A stretch of 64,000 nucleotides of DNA from VRUE01 sp035693025 (GCA_035693025.1 DASSHI010000025.1:1-64000), one strand, 5' to 3'. Shown: positions 25,611 to 33,544, counted from the first letter of the stretch. Numbers and translations are program-made. The notes: generated by a model not told the origin, from the sequence alone.

Positions 25611-26596
25611 TCGAGCTCCGTCAGGTAGGCGACGATCGCGTGGAACTTCTGCGGGCCGAGGCCGAGGCCGGGCATCTTCGCGCCGGGCTTGACGCTCTGC
25701 GGGTTCTGGATCCAGCGAAAGAGGTCGCCGGGCGTGTTGGGGATGGTGTCGGCGGCGAGGGTTTCGCGGCCGGCAAGGTGAGTCAGGTTCGGGCCCACGG
25801 TTCCTTCGGCTCCGGTGCCGGCGATCGTGTGACAGGCGGCGCAGCCGTCTTCCATGAAGTACCGCTGTCCCTGGCGCGCCTGCGCACCGGTCGGCTCGCG
25901 CGCCGGCTGCGCGTTCGCCGACAGCCAGCGCTCGAAAGCACGGCGCGGTTCGGCGTGGACCTCGAAGGCCATGTGGGCGTGCTGGAGGCCGCAGAACTCC
26001 GCGCATTGGCCGCGGTAGACCCCCGGTTCTTCCGCGTACAGTTCGATCCGGTTCGACTGCCCGGGGATCATGTCGATCTTGCGATTCAGTTCGGGCACCC
26101 AAAACGAGTGGATGACGTCCACGCTGCGGGCGACCAGGTTGACGGGGGTGCGGGCGGGAAGGTGGATTTCGTTGGCCGTGACCACGCCGGCGGGGTAACG
26201 CGCTTCCCACCACCACTGATGGCCGACCACGGTCACCGTCAGCGCCGTCGAGCTGACCTCGGGAGCGTCGGTCCTCTTCAACACGTAGAGGTCGGAGACG
26301 ATGAAGAGCGCGATGAGGATGACGAGGGGAATCGCGATTCCGAAAGCGATCACCAGGCCCGTATTCGCCCGCTCGCTCTCGCCGAGGAAGGGAAGACCGG
26401 GCTTGCCCCGGCGAAACCATCCGACGAGGAGCATCGCCACCGCGCCGAGGAAGACGATCCCCGCGACGAGGAGCATCCACCACCAAAGAGTCGCTATATC
26501 GTGGGAGGCAGGGCTGTGGGGATTTAGCGGCGACACGACTTTGGCTCCCACGCAGCCGGGCGGGCGCCGCTTCGGTCTGGCGAGAGGAACGGGCAC
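25607..26596 (-). CDS. ctaC: cytochrome c oxidase subunit II with fused cytochrome c (caa3 type)
   Basis: A 329-residue subunit II with two N-terminal membrane helices and a CuA domain (ligand set in HSFWVPEL and CAEFCGLQHAHM). A C-terminal cytochrome c domain has CAACH and a later Met in AKMPGL. The fusion defines a caa3-type oxidase that takes electrons without a separate soluble cytochrome. GTG 26596 is annotated, but a -10-like GGGTAG lies immediately upstream, so the mRNA may be leaderless, or translation may begin at a downstream GTG before SPLNPHSP. First gene of the seven-gene respiratory operon. Confidence 0.94.
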   Translation of the reverse strand: MPVPLARPKRRPPGCVGAKVVSPLNPHSPASHDIATLWWWMLLVAGIVFLGAVAMLLVGWFRRGKPGLPFLGESERANTGLVIAFGIAIPLVILIALFIVSDLYVLKRTDAPEVSSTALTVTVVGHQWWWEARYPAGVVTANEIHLPARTPVNLVARSVDVIHSFWVPELNRKIDMIPGQSNRIELYAEEPGVYRGQCAEFCGLQHAHMAFEVHAEPRRAFERWLSANAQPAREPTGAQARQGQRYFMEDGCAACHTIAGTGAEGTVGPNLTHLAGRETLAADTIPNTPGDLFRWIQNPQSVKPGAKMPGLGLGPQKFHAIVAYLTELE

Positions 26597-26599
26597 TGC

Positions 26600-26625
26600 C
26601 TACCCCTGCACCCCGGCCGGTAAAC
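26600..26625 (-). promoter_or_regulatory. SigB/SigF-like promoter for the ctaC-qcrB operon
   Basis: Minus-strand GTTT (26625-26622), 16-bp spacer, GGGTAG (26605-26600). Transcription would start within a few bases of the GTG at 26596, implying leaderless translation or an internal start. Confidence 0.55.
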
Positions 26626-26636
26626 GCCCCTCCGCG

Positions 26637-26661
26637 CCTGCGACATCGCAGGTGTCGCAGG
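26637..26661. promoter_or_regulatory. 9-bp inverted repeat between divergent promoters
   Basis: Arms CCTGCGACA (26637-26645) and TGTCGCAGG (26653-26661) are perfect inverses around a 7-bp spacer, which itself ends in a partial copy (TCGCAGG). It sits between the ctaC promoter and the 26688 gene, so it is a candidate operator for a dimeric regulator acting on both directions. Confidence 0.45.
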
Positions 26662-26677
26662 CGGCGATCGTGGGTAG
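26652..26677 (+). promoter_or_regulatory. possible SigB/SigF-like promoter for the 26688 gene
   Basis: GTGT (26652-26655), 16-bp spacer, GGGTAG (26672-26677), 10 bp before the ATG. One mismatch in the -35 relative to the element seen elsewhere in the window; the -35 overlaps the right arm of the inverted repeat. Confidence 0.35.
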
Positions 26678-26687
26678 CAGGGGTGCC

Positions 26688-26969
26688 ATGTACGTCATTC
26701 CCCTGATCGTGATCGTCCTGATCGCCTTGGCGATCTTCTTCTCGCCGATCCTCGCGGTGATCATTTTGATCCTCGCCCTGATCGGGCTCGGCTTCTACAA
26801 ATTCCTCGGTCCGGGTACCGAGCCGGAGCGCGAGCCGCCACCCGCGAAGGCCACGCCGACCGCCGACGCGCCGGAGGCGAGGAACACGCCGGTCGCCTCC
26901 GAAGACGAGGAGTCCGGCATGTGGGGCGAGAAATGGCCCGAGCAGCGCTCCGGCGAGGAACCCTCCTAG
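26688..26969 (+). CDS. small membrane protein of unknown function
   Basis: A 93-residue protein. Residues 1-43 are almost entirely hydrophobic (likely a two-helix hairpin), followed by a Pro/Ala/Glu-rich acidic tail ending near a WGEKWPEQ stretch. ATG 26688 lies 10 bp after a promoter-like GGGTAG. It is divergent from ctaC. No family recognised; a stress-related membrane peptide is a guess from the promoter only. Confidence 0.6.
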   Translation: MYVIPLIVIVLIALAIFFSPILAVIILILALIGLGFYKFLGPGTEPEREPPPAKATPTADAPEARNTPVASEDEESGMWGEKWPEQRSGEEPS

Positions 26970-26989
26970 CCGGACCCGGCCGGCGACCG

Positions 26990-27947
26990 ATGACGAAACT
27001 GGGCTACACGCTCTCGAGCGAGGAGTTCGACTCTCCGACCCTCGTGGCCCAGGCCGAGCGGGCCGAGCGGGCGGGCTTTGCCTTCGCCTCCATCTCCGAC
27101 CACTTCCACCCCTGGATCGACGCGCAGGGCGAGAGCCCGTTCGTCTGGGGCACGCTCGGCGCGATCTCCCAGCGCACGCAGCGGATCGAGCTGATCACCG
27201 GGGTGACCTGTCCGACCACGCGCGTCCACCCGGCGATTCGTCGCCCAGGCAGCGGCGACCGCGGCGCAGCTGTTGCCGGGTCGCTTCTCCCTGGGCGTCG
27301 GCAGCGGCGAGAACCTCAACGAGCACATCACCGGCGAGCGCTGGCCAGGGGTCGTCGAGCGCCAGGATCGTCTCGAGGAGGCGATCGAGGTGATCCGCGA
27401 GCTCTGGACGGGCAAGCTGAAGAGCCACCGGGGAGAGCACTTCACGGTCGAGAACGCCCGCATCTACTCGGTTCCCGACGAGCCGCCACCGCTGCTGGTC
27501 GCGGTTGCCGGAGAGAGCTCCGTCGAGCTCGCTGCGCAGGCCGGGGACGGCCTGATCGGTACGGCGCCCGTCGCCGGATCGGTGAAGCAGTTCCAGGCCG
27601 AAGGCGGTGAGGGCAAGCCGACCTACGGTCAGCTCCACGTCTGCTGGGCAGAGGACGAGGAGGAGGCGAAGGAGCTGGCCCTGAAGCAATGGCCCAACGG
27701 GGCGATCGGTGGCAGCTACGTCCTCGAGCTGCCGCTGCCGGCGCATTTCGAAGAGGCGGCCGAGGCGCTGGACAGCGAGGACGTCGCCGAGAGCATCGTC
27801 TGCGGCCCCGACCCCGAGCGCCACCGCGACGCGATTCAGGAGTACGTCGACGCCGGCTACGACCACGTCTACGTCCATCAGATCGGCCCCGATCAAGAGG
27901 GCTTCTTCGACTTCTACGAGCGCGAGGTGCTCCCCCACTTCGGCTGA
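26990..27947 (+). pseudogene. LLM-class F420-dependent oxidoreductase, frameshifted
   Basis: Two reading frames together give a complete luciferase-like monooxygenase (F420-type) of about 318 residues. Frame 2 runs from ATG 26990 (MTKLGYTLSSEEF) to RVHPAI, and frame 3 continues VAQAAATAAQLLPGRFSLGVGSGENLNEH and ends near 27947. One extra base (C at about 27239) breaks the frame in a conserved helix. It is either a recent mutation or a sequencing error; the remaining sequence is undamaged. Relatives reduce or oxidise substrates with coenzyme F420 or FMN. It lies 20 bp after the small membrane protein gene. Confidence 0.85.
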
Positions 27948-27951
27948 ACCA

Positions 27952-27975
27952 TTTGCCACCGAATACGGGGGCAAA
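27952..27975. terminator. weak hairpin between convergent genes
   Basis: TTTGCC (27952-27957) and GGCAAA (27970-27975) can pair around a 12-base loop in the gap between the LLM gene and the convergent HAD gene. No U-tract; weak candidate. Confidence 0.25.
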
Positions 27976-27991
27976 GTGACCACTCGACGGG

Positions 27992-28675
27992 CTATGGGCC
28001 GAAGGGGGTGGCGACGCTCGCGAGGGTGGTCCGGTGCTTGCGCAGCTCGCCAATCGATTCGCAGACTTCCTCCGCCCCGGCGTCGCGCAACTCTGCCGCC
28101 GAGAAGCCGCCCGTCAGCACCGCCAGGGTCGGAACACCTGCCGCGCGGGCGGCCTTGACGTCCCAGGTCGAGTCGCCGACCATCACCGCCGGCCCGTCGC
28201 AGCCGACCTTCTCCAAGGCGGCGTGGACGAGGTCGGGGTGGGGCTTCGTGCGCTCCACGTCGGCCGCCGTCGTCCAGCCCTCGACCAGCTCGCGGGCGCC
28301 GAGCAGGTCGACGTAGTGCTCGACCTCCTCGGCCTTTGCCGAGCTCGCCAGAATCGCCTTGGCGCCATCCTCGCCGAGTTCCTCCAGCAACTCGGTGGCG
28401 CCGTGCATCGCCTGCACTTCGCCGATCAGCTCGCCATAGGCCTCGCCCTCGGCCTCGCGGATCGCCTCGCCGTCGGAGCGCTCGCCCTCCTCCCCGATCA
28501 ACGCCGTGACCAGCTGGTCCCCGCCCATGCCGATGTGGCGGTGGATCTCCCAAACCTGCACGACGTAGCCGTGAGCCCGTAGCGCCCGGTGCCAGGCGAT
28601 CGCGTGCTGGTAGTTGGTGTCGACCAAGGTGGCGTCGACGTCGAGGATCACGATGGTCGACTCTGCGGGCGCCAC
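27992..28675 (-). CDS. HAD superfamily (subfamily IA) phosphatase-like hydrolase
   Basis: A 227-residue HAD hydrolase. Motif I is ILDVDATLVDTN with Asp12 and Asp14, motif II ILASSAK, motif III lysine in KPHPDL, and motif IV VMVGDSTWDVKAA. A helical cap lies between motifs I and II, as in phosphoglycolate-phosphatase-like enzymes. The second motif-I residue pattern DVDAT has Ala where Gly is common. GTG 28675 is the start. It is divergent from an LLM oxidoreductase, with a SigB-like promoter 10 bp upstream. Substrate unknown. Confidence 0.85.
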   Translation of the reverse strand: MAPAESTIVILDVDATLVDTNYQHAIAWHRALRAHGYVVQVWEIHRHIGMGGDQLVTALIGEEGERSDGEAIREAEGEAYGELIGEVQAMHGATELLEELGEDGAKAILASSAKAEEVEHYVDLLGARELVEGWTTAADVERTKPHPDLVHAALEKVGCDGPAVMVGDSTWDVKAARAAGVPTLAVLTGGFSAAELRDAGAEEVCESIGELRKHRTTLASVATPFGP

Positions 28676-28684
28676 CGGCCCGGG

Positions 28685-28711
28685 CTACCCGGGCTTGCCC
28701 CCCTCCCAAAC
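28685..28711 (-). promoter_or_regulatory. SigB/SigF-like promoter for the HAD gene
   Basis: Minus-strand GTTT (28711-28708), 17-bp spacer, GGGTAG (28690-28685), about 10 bp before the GTG. A GGGTAG in the opposite direction (28712-28717) precedes the divergent LLM gene but lacks a matching -35. Confidence 0.5.
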
Positions 28712-28727
28712 GGGTAGGGGGAGCGAC

Positions 28728-29732
28728 ATGCGCTACCTGCACTTCTGCGCGCACGAGCAGTTCCCGCCGGAGGACCTCCTACGACAGGCGGTGGAGGCGG
28801 AACGGGCCGGCTTCGACGGGTTCGGGTGCAGCGATCACCTCCAGCCCTGGTGGGAGGGAGGCGAGTCCGGCAACGCCTGGGTCTGGCTCGGCGCGGCCGC
28901 GCAGGCGACCGAGCGCGCCCTCTTCGGCACCGGCGTCACCCCGCCGGGGCCGCGCTACCACCCGGCGCTGATCGCGCAGGCCTGGGCGACGATGGAGCTG
29001 ATGTTCCCCGGGCGCCCCTACCTCGGATTCGGCTCCGGCGAGGCGCTGAACGAGGCGCCGCTCGGCCACGGCTGGCCGCCGGTCGGCGAGCAGATCGAGC
29101 GCATGGAGGAGGCGCTGGAGATGATCCGGGCGCTCTGGGACGGCAAGAAGCTGAGCGGCGAGGGCGAGCACTTCGCCGCCGACGGCGCCTTCATCCACAG
29201 CCTGCCCGAGGGCCGTCGCCCCCCCATATACGTGTCCGCCTTCGGCCCGCAGGCGGCGCGCGTGGCCGGCCGTCAGGGCGACGGCATCTGGACGCTCGCC
29301 GATCCCGAAGCCGTGCCGGAGATCCTCGACGCCTACCGCGGCGCCGCCTCCGACGCCGGTCGCGAGCCGGGCGAGATCGTCCTCCAGGTCGCCTTTTCCT
29401 GGGCCGACGACGACGCGACCGCGCTCGATGGCGCGCGCGTCTGGAAGGGGGCCCAGCCGAAGGAGTTCTACAAGGAGGACTGGCACGACCCGAAGGCGAT
29501 GTACGAGCACGGCGCCGAGCGGATCTCGGACGAGGACCTGCGCGAGACGATGATCATCTCCGCCGATCCCGACCTGCACGTCGAACGCATTCGCGAAGTC
29601 GAGGAGATGGGCGCGACGAGCGTGGCGTTGATGAACAACTCGGGCGCCGACCCGCATCTGGCGATCGAGCTCTACGGACGCGAGGTCCTGCCGAAGCTGA
29701 GCCGCTCGCCGGCGACGCTGCGGGACCAGTAG
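28728..29732 (+). CDS. LLM-class F420-dependent oxidoreductase
   Basis: A 334-residue luciferase-like protein of the F420-dependent glucose-6-phosphate dehydrogenase type. It contains GFDGFGCSDHLQPW, GTGVTPPGPRYHPALIAQA, FPGRPYLGFGSGEALNE and AARVAGRQGDGIWT, which form the flavin/F420 pocket in this family. ATG 28728 has an AGGGGGAG Shine-Dalgarno. The substrate is not certain; glucose-6-phosphate is one possibility given the overall similarity. It is a paralogue of the frameshifted gene 1.7 kb upstream. Confidence 0.88.
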   Translation: MRYLHFCAHEQFPPEDLLRQAVEAERAGFDGFGCSDHLQPWWEGGESGNAWVWLGAAAQATERALFGTGVTPPGPRYHPALIAQAWATMELMFPGRPYLGFGSGEALNEAPLGHGWPPVGEQIERMEEALEMIRALWDGKKLSGEGEHFAADGAFIHSLPEGRRPPIYVSAFGPQAARVAGRQGDGIWTLADPEAVPEILDAYRGAASDAGREPGEIVLQVAFSWADDDATALDGARVWKGAQPKEFYKEDWHDPKAMYEHGAERISDEDLRETMIISADPDLHVERIREVEEMGATSVALMNNSGADPHLAIELYGREVLPKLSRSPATLRDQ

Positions 29733-29743
29733 GCCCGAGTCGG

Positions 29744-30483
29744 ATGCGGCGGGTGCGGATCGGCTGCTCGGGCTGGAGCTACGGGGACTGGCGAGGCGGC
29801 CTCTACCCGGACGGCCTCCCGCAACGGCGCTGGCTCGAGCGCTACGCGGAGGTCTTCGACACCGTCGAGGTCAACGCCACCTTCTACCGGCTGCCGAAGG
29901 AGTCGACGGTGCGGGCCTGGGTCGAGCAGGTCCCCGCAGACTTCCTCTTCGCGGTCAAGGCGAGCCGCTACCTGACCCACATGAAGCGGCTGCGCGAGAT
30001 CGCCGATGCGGTCGCCAGGTTCTGGGAGCCGCTCGAGCCGCTGCGCCGTGGGCGGCGGCTGGGCCCGGTCCTGTGGCAGCTGCCGGAGAGCTTCCGGCGC
30101 GACGACGACCTCCTCGCCGCCGCGCTCGAGCAGCTGCCCCGCGCCCGCCACTGCTTCGAGTTCCGCCACCCGAGCTGGTTCGCCGCGCCGGTGCGCCGGC
30201 TGCTGGAGGAGCACGGCGCCTCGCTGGCATCGGCGACGACAAGCGCCGGCCGCTTCCCGATGCCAGGCCGGTGGGAGAGCTCGCCTACCTGCGGCTGCAC
30301 TACGGGCACCGCGGCCGGGGCGGCAACTACTCCGACACCGAGCTCGACGGGTGGCGGCGGCGCATCGCCGGCTGGCGCTCACGGCGAGACGTCTTCGTCT
30401 ATCTCAACAACGACTGGAAGGGCTACGCGCCCGCCAACGCGCGCTACCTGGCCAAGGGCTTGTCGAGCAGCGGCAGCGGGTAG
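29744..30483 (+). pseudogene. DUF72 (YecE-like) protein, frameshifted
   Basis: Frame 2 from ATG 29744 encodes RIGCSGWSYGDWRGGLYP, TVEVNATFYRLP and later FEFRHPSW, all typical of DUF72. At about 30227 the frame must change: the continuation GDDKRRPLPDARPVGELAYL, then RLHYGHRG and VYLNNDWKGYAPANA, is in frame 1 and ends at 30483. A single base is missing after the CTG codon. The two parts add up to a normal-length (~245 residue) protein. A recent frameshift or an assembly error; the biochemical role of DUF72 is unsettled. Confidence 0.85.
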
Positions 30484-30492
30484 CCGCTGCGC

Positions 30493-31587
30493 ATGGCAAC
30501 CGCAACCGCGCGACTGGCGCCCGAGGTATTCCGGCTGCCGGTCGAGAAAATCCGCGCCGGCTACTACTCGGACTCCTACTTCGTCCTCACCAAGGAGCTG
30601 CTCGAGGCGCAAGCCCGGCACCCCACCGTGACAATGCAGGTGTTCGCCAAGCGAGCCGGCCTGCTGGGCGGAATCGACGAGGCGCTCGCCGTCCTGCGGG
30701 TCGGCTCGGGGACGCACCGGGACGACGGCTGGCGCGACGGCTGGCCACAGCTGCACGTCCAGGCGCTCGACGAAGGCGAGCCGATCGCGCCCTGGGAGAC
30801 CGTGCTGACGATCGAAGGCGACTACGCGCTCTTCGCCCACTTGGAGACCGTCTACCTGGGCACCCTCTCGCGACGCTCGCTGGTGATGAGCAACGTGCGC
30901 CGCGTGGTCGACGCGGCACAGGGCAAGCCGATCCTCTTCTTCCCAGCCCGCCACGACCACTGGCTGGTCCAGACCGGCGACGGCTGGGCGGCCCACGTCG
31001 CTGGCGCGATCGGCGTCTCGACCGACGCCCAGGCGAGCTGGTGGGGCGGCCGCGGCGTCGGCACGGTGCCGCATGGCCTGATCGCCGCCTACGCCGGAGA
31101 CACGGTCGCCGCGGCACGGGACTTCGCCGCACGCTTCGGCGACGACGTCAACGTCGTCGTCCTCGTCGACTTCCACAACGACTCGGTCGCCGATGCGGTT
31201 GCGGTCGCCGACGCTCTGGGGCAGCGATTGTGGGGCGTACGCCTCGACACCTCCGAGCGGCTGGTCGACCGCTCGCTGCGCGACGAGCCCGCAGCCGAGC
31301 GCCTCACCGGCGTCACCCCCGAGCTTGCGGCCAAGGTCCGCGAGGCGCTGGACGATTCCGGCCACCGGGGGGTCAGGATCGTCGCCTCCGGCGGCTTCGA
31401 CGTCGAGAAGATCGAGCGCTTCGAGGCAAGCGGGGCGCCGGTCGACTCCTACGGCGTCGGCTCAGCCTTCCTGCGCGGCGCCTTCGACTTCACCGCCGAC
31501 GTGGTCGAGCTCGACGGCAGGCCCGGCGGCAAGGCCGGTCGCGAGCTGCGCCCCAACCCTCGACTGCGCGAGGTGCAACGGGATTGA
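30493..31587 (+). CDS. nicotinate phosphoribosyltransferase-like protein
   Basis: A 364-residue protein of the NAPRT/QAPRT family. N-terminal RAGYYSDSYFVLTKELLE and later GTLSRRSLVMSNVRR, GTVPHGLIAAY, and DTSERLVDRSL with RIVASGGFDVEKIERFEASG match the barrel of bacterial NAPRT-like proteins. These salvage nicotinate to NaMN for NAD synthesis. ATG 30493 is 9 bp after the DUF72 stop. Its TGA overlaps the TTG of the UdgX remnant. Length is slightly short for PncB, so quinolinate-type chemistry is not excluded. Confidence 0.85.
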   Translation: MATATARLAPEVFRLPVEKIRAGYYSDSYFVLTKELLEAQARHPTVTMQVFAKRAGLLGGIDEALAVLRVGSGTHRDDGWRDGWPQLHVQALDEGEPIAPWETVLTIEGDYALFAHLETVYLGTLSRRSLVMSNVRRVVDAAQGKPILFFPARHDHWLVQTGDGWAAHVAGAIGVSTDAQASWWGGRGVGTVPHGLIAAYAGDTVAAARDFAARFGDDVNVVVLVDFHNDSVADAVAVADALGQRLWGVRLDTSERLVDRSLRDEPAAERLTGVTPELAAKVREALDDSGHRGVRIVASGGFDVEKIERFEASGAPVDSYGVGSAFLRGAFDFTADVVELDGRPGGKAGRELRPNPRLREVQRD

Positions 31588-31983
31588 GCGAGAGCGCCTC
31601 CGCCACCGAGTTCGTCCCCGAGAGCCGTTCGCTGCGGGCCCTGCGCCAGGCGGCAGGCAGAGCTGATGCTGGTCGGAGAGCAGCCCGGCGATCGGGAGGA
31701 CGTCGAGGGCGAGCCCTTCGTCGGGCCCGCCGGGGGAATGCTCGCGCGGGCGCTGCAGAGCGCCGAGATCGACCGCAGCGACGTCTACCTGACCAACGCG
31801 GTCAAGCATTTCAAGTGGCGCCCCCGCGGCAAGCGCCGCCTGCACCAGACCCCGCGCGCCGGTGAGGTCGAGGCCTGCAAGCCGTGGCTGGACGGCGGCG
31901 AAGCGGCGCTAGCTCCGCCGCTGTTCAAGGATCGCTCCGCCGGGGTACTGGATGTTCCGGTACCCAACGAAGAAAGGCTTTGA
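31584..31983 (+). pseudogene. UdgX-type uracil-DNA glycosylase remnant
   Basis: Starts at TTG 31584 with SESASATEFVPESRSLRALR, the usual UdgX N-terminus. After about 28 codons the frame jumps to frame 1 and continues ELMLVGEQPGDREDVEGEPF, VGPAGGML, YLTNAVKHFKW and VEACKPWL. Roughly 25 residues that normally hold the Cys-rich Fe-S motif are missing at the junction. The C-terminal half of the enzyme is absent, replaced by an unrelated tail ending at 31983. It is therefore a doubly deleted remnant and unlikely to be functional. The csbD promoter-like element lies in its last codons. Confidence 0.8.
31923..31948 (+). promoter_or_regulatory. SigB/SigF-like promoter for csbD
   Basis: GTTC (31923-31926), 16-bp spacer, GGGTAC (31943-31948), 38 bp before the csbD ATG. 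csbD is a SigB-controlled gene in Bacillus, which supports the assignment. Confidence 0.5.
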
Positions 31984-31986
31984 AAA

Positions 31987-32175
31987 ATGGGAATTCTCGA
32001 CAAGCTCACCGGCAGGGCCAAGCAGGCGGCCGGCGACCTCGCCGACGACGCCTCGCTCCGCCGCCAAGGCAAACGCGAGGAGCGCAAGGGCGAGAAGAAG
32101 GAGGAGCTCGACCGCACGCAGGAGAAGGCGGACCGGAAGGCCGAGGAAGTAGCCGACCTCGAACGGAAAACCTGA
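31987..32175 (+). CDS. CsbD family stress protein
   Basis: A 62-residue, highly charged, Lys/Glu-rich protein beginning MGILDKLTGRAKQAAGDL, which is the CsbD signature. CsbD-like proteins are general-stress proteins of unknown biochemical role. A purine-rich stretch, GAAGAAAGG, lies upstream. It converges on the small basic protein at 32204. Confidence 0.85.
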   Translation: MGILDKLTGRAKQAAGDLADDASLRRQGKREERKGEKKEELDRTQEKADRKAEEVADLERKT

Positions 32176-32203
32176 GCGAGGCGGCCCCGGCCCTTGAGGG
32201 AGC

Positions 32204-32545
32204 TCAGCTTTTCGCGCCGGCCACTGCGTGCTGCAGCTGGTCCTTGCTCATCTTCGAGCGACCTTCGATACCGAGCTTCTTGGCGTCGTTGTAGAGCTGT
32301 TCGCGCGTGCGCCCGCCGGGCCCGCTGCCCGAGCGCTTGCCGCCGCGGCTGCTCGCCGATCGGCCCCTGGTCGAGCTGCGCGAGGAGCTCTTCGATTCGC
32401 CCGAACGGGCCTTTTCCTTGTTCACGGCGCGAGCCGCGATCTCCTCGGCGCGGCCCTCCGAGCGGCCGGCTTTCTTCTCACTCTGCTTGACGTGCTCGTA
32501 CTGGCGCGCTCGCTTGCTGCCTTTCTTCACTCCGCGTGGTGGCAT
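32204..32545 (-). CDS. small basic Ser/Arg/Lys-rich protein with Rho-N-like C-terminus
   Basis: A 113-residue protein. The N-terminus (PPRGVKKGSKRARQYEHVK) matches proteins often labelled plasmid stabilization protein in actinobacteria. The middle is low complexity (Ser, Arg, Gly). The C-terminal ~38 residues (REQLYNDAKKLGIEGRSKMS) look like a Rho termination-factor N-terminal/SAP-like nucleic-acid-binding helix pair. ATG 32545 has an AAAGGAG ribosome site. Probably DNA or RNA binding; the plasmid name need not be taken literally. Confidence 0.65.
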   Translation of the reverse strand: MPPRGVKKGSKRARQYEHVKQSEKKAGRSEGRAEEIAARAVNKEKARSGESKSSSRSSTRGRSASSRGGKRSGSGPGGRTREQLYNDAKKLGIEGRSKMSKDQLQHAVAGAKS

Positions 32546-32592
32546 GGATCGGCTCCTTTCGTCAGCTTGCCCAGTACCCGCAGGCGCTCGAA

Positions 32593-33177
32593 CTATGCGC
32601 CTGCCGAAGCGCTCTCGCGCTGCCCCTCGTGAACGCCCTCGGCGAACTCCTCGACGAGCTTGGCGTTGAAGGCGTCGAGGTCGTCGGGCTTGCGGCTGCT
32701 CACAAGCCCCCGGTCGACGTGGACTTCCTCGTCGACCCACTCGGCGCCGGCATTGCGCAGGTCGGTCTGCAGGCTGGGCCACGAAGTGAGCGTGCGGCCA
32801 TCCAGCACGCCCGCGTCGATCAGGGTCCACGGCCCGTGGCAGATCACGCCGACGGGCTTACCGGCCTCGAAGAAGGAGCGGACGAACCGGACCGCATCGG
32901 CGTTGGTGCGCAGCTGGTCCGGATTGGCCACGCCGCCCGGCAGCACCAGGCCGTCGTAGTCGCCGGCATCCGCCTCGGCCACGGACTTGTCCGGCGCGAA
33001 GGTCTCGCCCTTGTCGAGATGGTTGAACGCCTGGATCTCCCCGCCTTCGAGAGCGAGCAGCTCGACCTCGGCGCCGGCCTCGCGCACCGCCGCGCGCGGG
33101 CTGGTCAACTCGACCTGCTCGACCCCCTCGTTGGCGACGAGGATCGCGATTCTCTTGCCCTGCAGCCGGTCTGACAT
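32593..33177 (-). CDS. DJ-1/PfpI family protein
   Basis: A 194-residue type-1 glutamine-amidotransferase-like protein of the PfpI/YhbO group. The nucleophile elbow is GVICHGPWTL with Cys113-His114, and the acidic partner lies in the N-terminal VEQVELTSP region. Relatives act as stress-induced chaperones, deglycases or glyoxalases. ATG 33177 is preceded by GAGGAGG. A SigB-like promoter lies 70 bp upstream. Confidence 0.92.
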   Translation of the reverse strand: MSDRLQGKRIAILVANEGVEQVELTSPRAAVREAGAEVELLALEGGEIQAFNHLDKGETFAPDKSVAEADAGDYDGLVLPGGVANPDQLRTNADAVRFVRSFFEAGKPVGVICHGPWTLIDAGVLDGRTLTSWPSLQTDLRNAGAEWVDEEVHVDRGLVSSRKPDDLDAFNAKLVEEFAEGVHEGQRESASAGA

Positions 33178-33246
33178 CTGAACCTCCTCGAGTCGGTCTG
33201 GCAGCGATGAAAGCCGCCGAGATCCCGGCCGGCGGCGTCCCCCCTA

Positions 33247-33271
33247 CTACCCGAGCCCGCCGAGCGAAAAC
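33247..33271 (-). promoter_or_regulatory. SigB/SigF-like promoter for the DJ-1/PfpI gene
   Basis: Minus-strand GTTT (33271-33268), 15-bp spacer, GGGTAG (33252-33247), 70 bp upstream of the ATG. Clear match to the consensus upstream of a typical stress gene. Confidence 0.6.
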
Positions 33272-33316
33272 GACCGGGGCGCCCGGCCGGTCAGGCGCCG
33301 CTTGCCGCGTCTGCAA

Positions 33317-33544
33317 CTAATAGCGCGGGTCTTCGGGATCGCGTCGTTCTTCGAGGGTGACCGCGCGCCGTGAGCGCTTCGCCCAGATCATCTGCTGAAT
33401 GAAGCCGAGCACCAGTCCCGCGGCGCCGGCGATCATCAGGATCAACCCGATGGTGTCGATGCTGATGTGAGCGACGTGCAGGTTGGTCGCGAAGTAGAGG
33501 ATCGCGCCAACGGCGATCAGGAAGATCGAGCCGCCGATGGTCAT
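33317..33544 (-). CDS. DUF6458-like small membrane protein
   Basis: A 75-residue protein with two membrane helices (MTIGGSIFLIAVGAILYFA, and LILMIAGAAGLVLGF) followed by a basic tail with RRDPEDPRY, the pattern of DUF6458 proteins. Start ATG 33544 is preceded by GGGGAGGG and overlaps the stop of a 33-residue ORF (TGATG). Function unknown; co-transcribed from a SigB-like promoter. Confidence 0.75.
   Translation of the reverse strand: MTIGGSIFLIAVGAILYFATNLHVAHISIDTIGLILMIAGAAGLVLGFIQQMIWAKRSRRAVTLEERRDPEDPRY

Noticed and set aside
32204..32545. Plasmid or toxin-antitoxin origin for the 113-aa basic protein
   Set aside because: The common database label is plasmid stabilization, but no partner toxin, partition gene or origin is nearby; the Rho-N-like end suggests nucleic-acid binding only.
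32546..32640. SigB-like promoter for the 32204-32545 gene
   Set aside because: GGGTAC is present but the nearest GTTC is 10 bp away and no GTTT lies at 15-17 bp.
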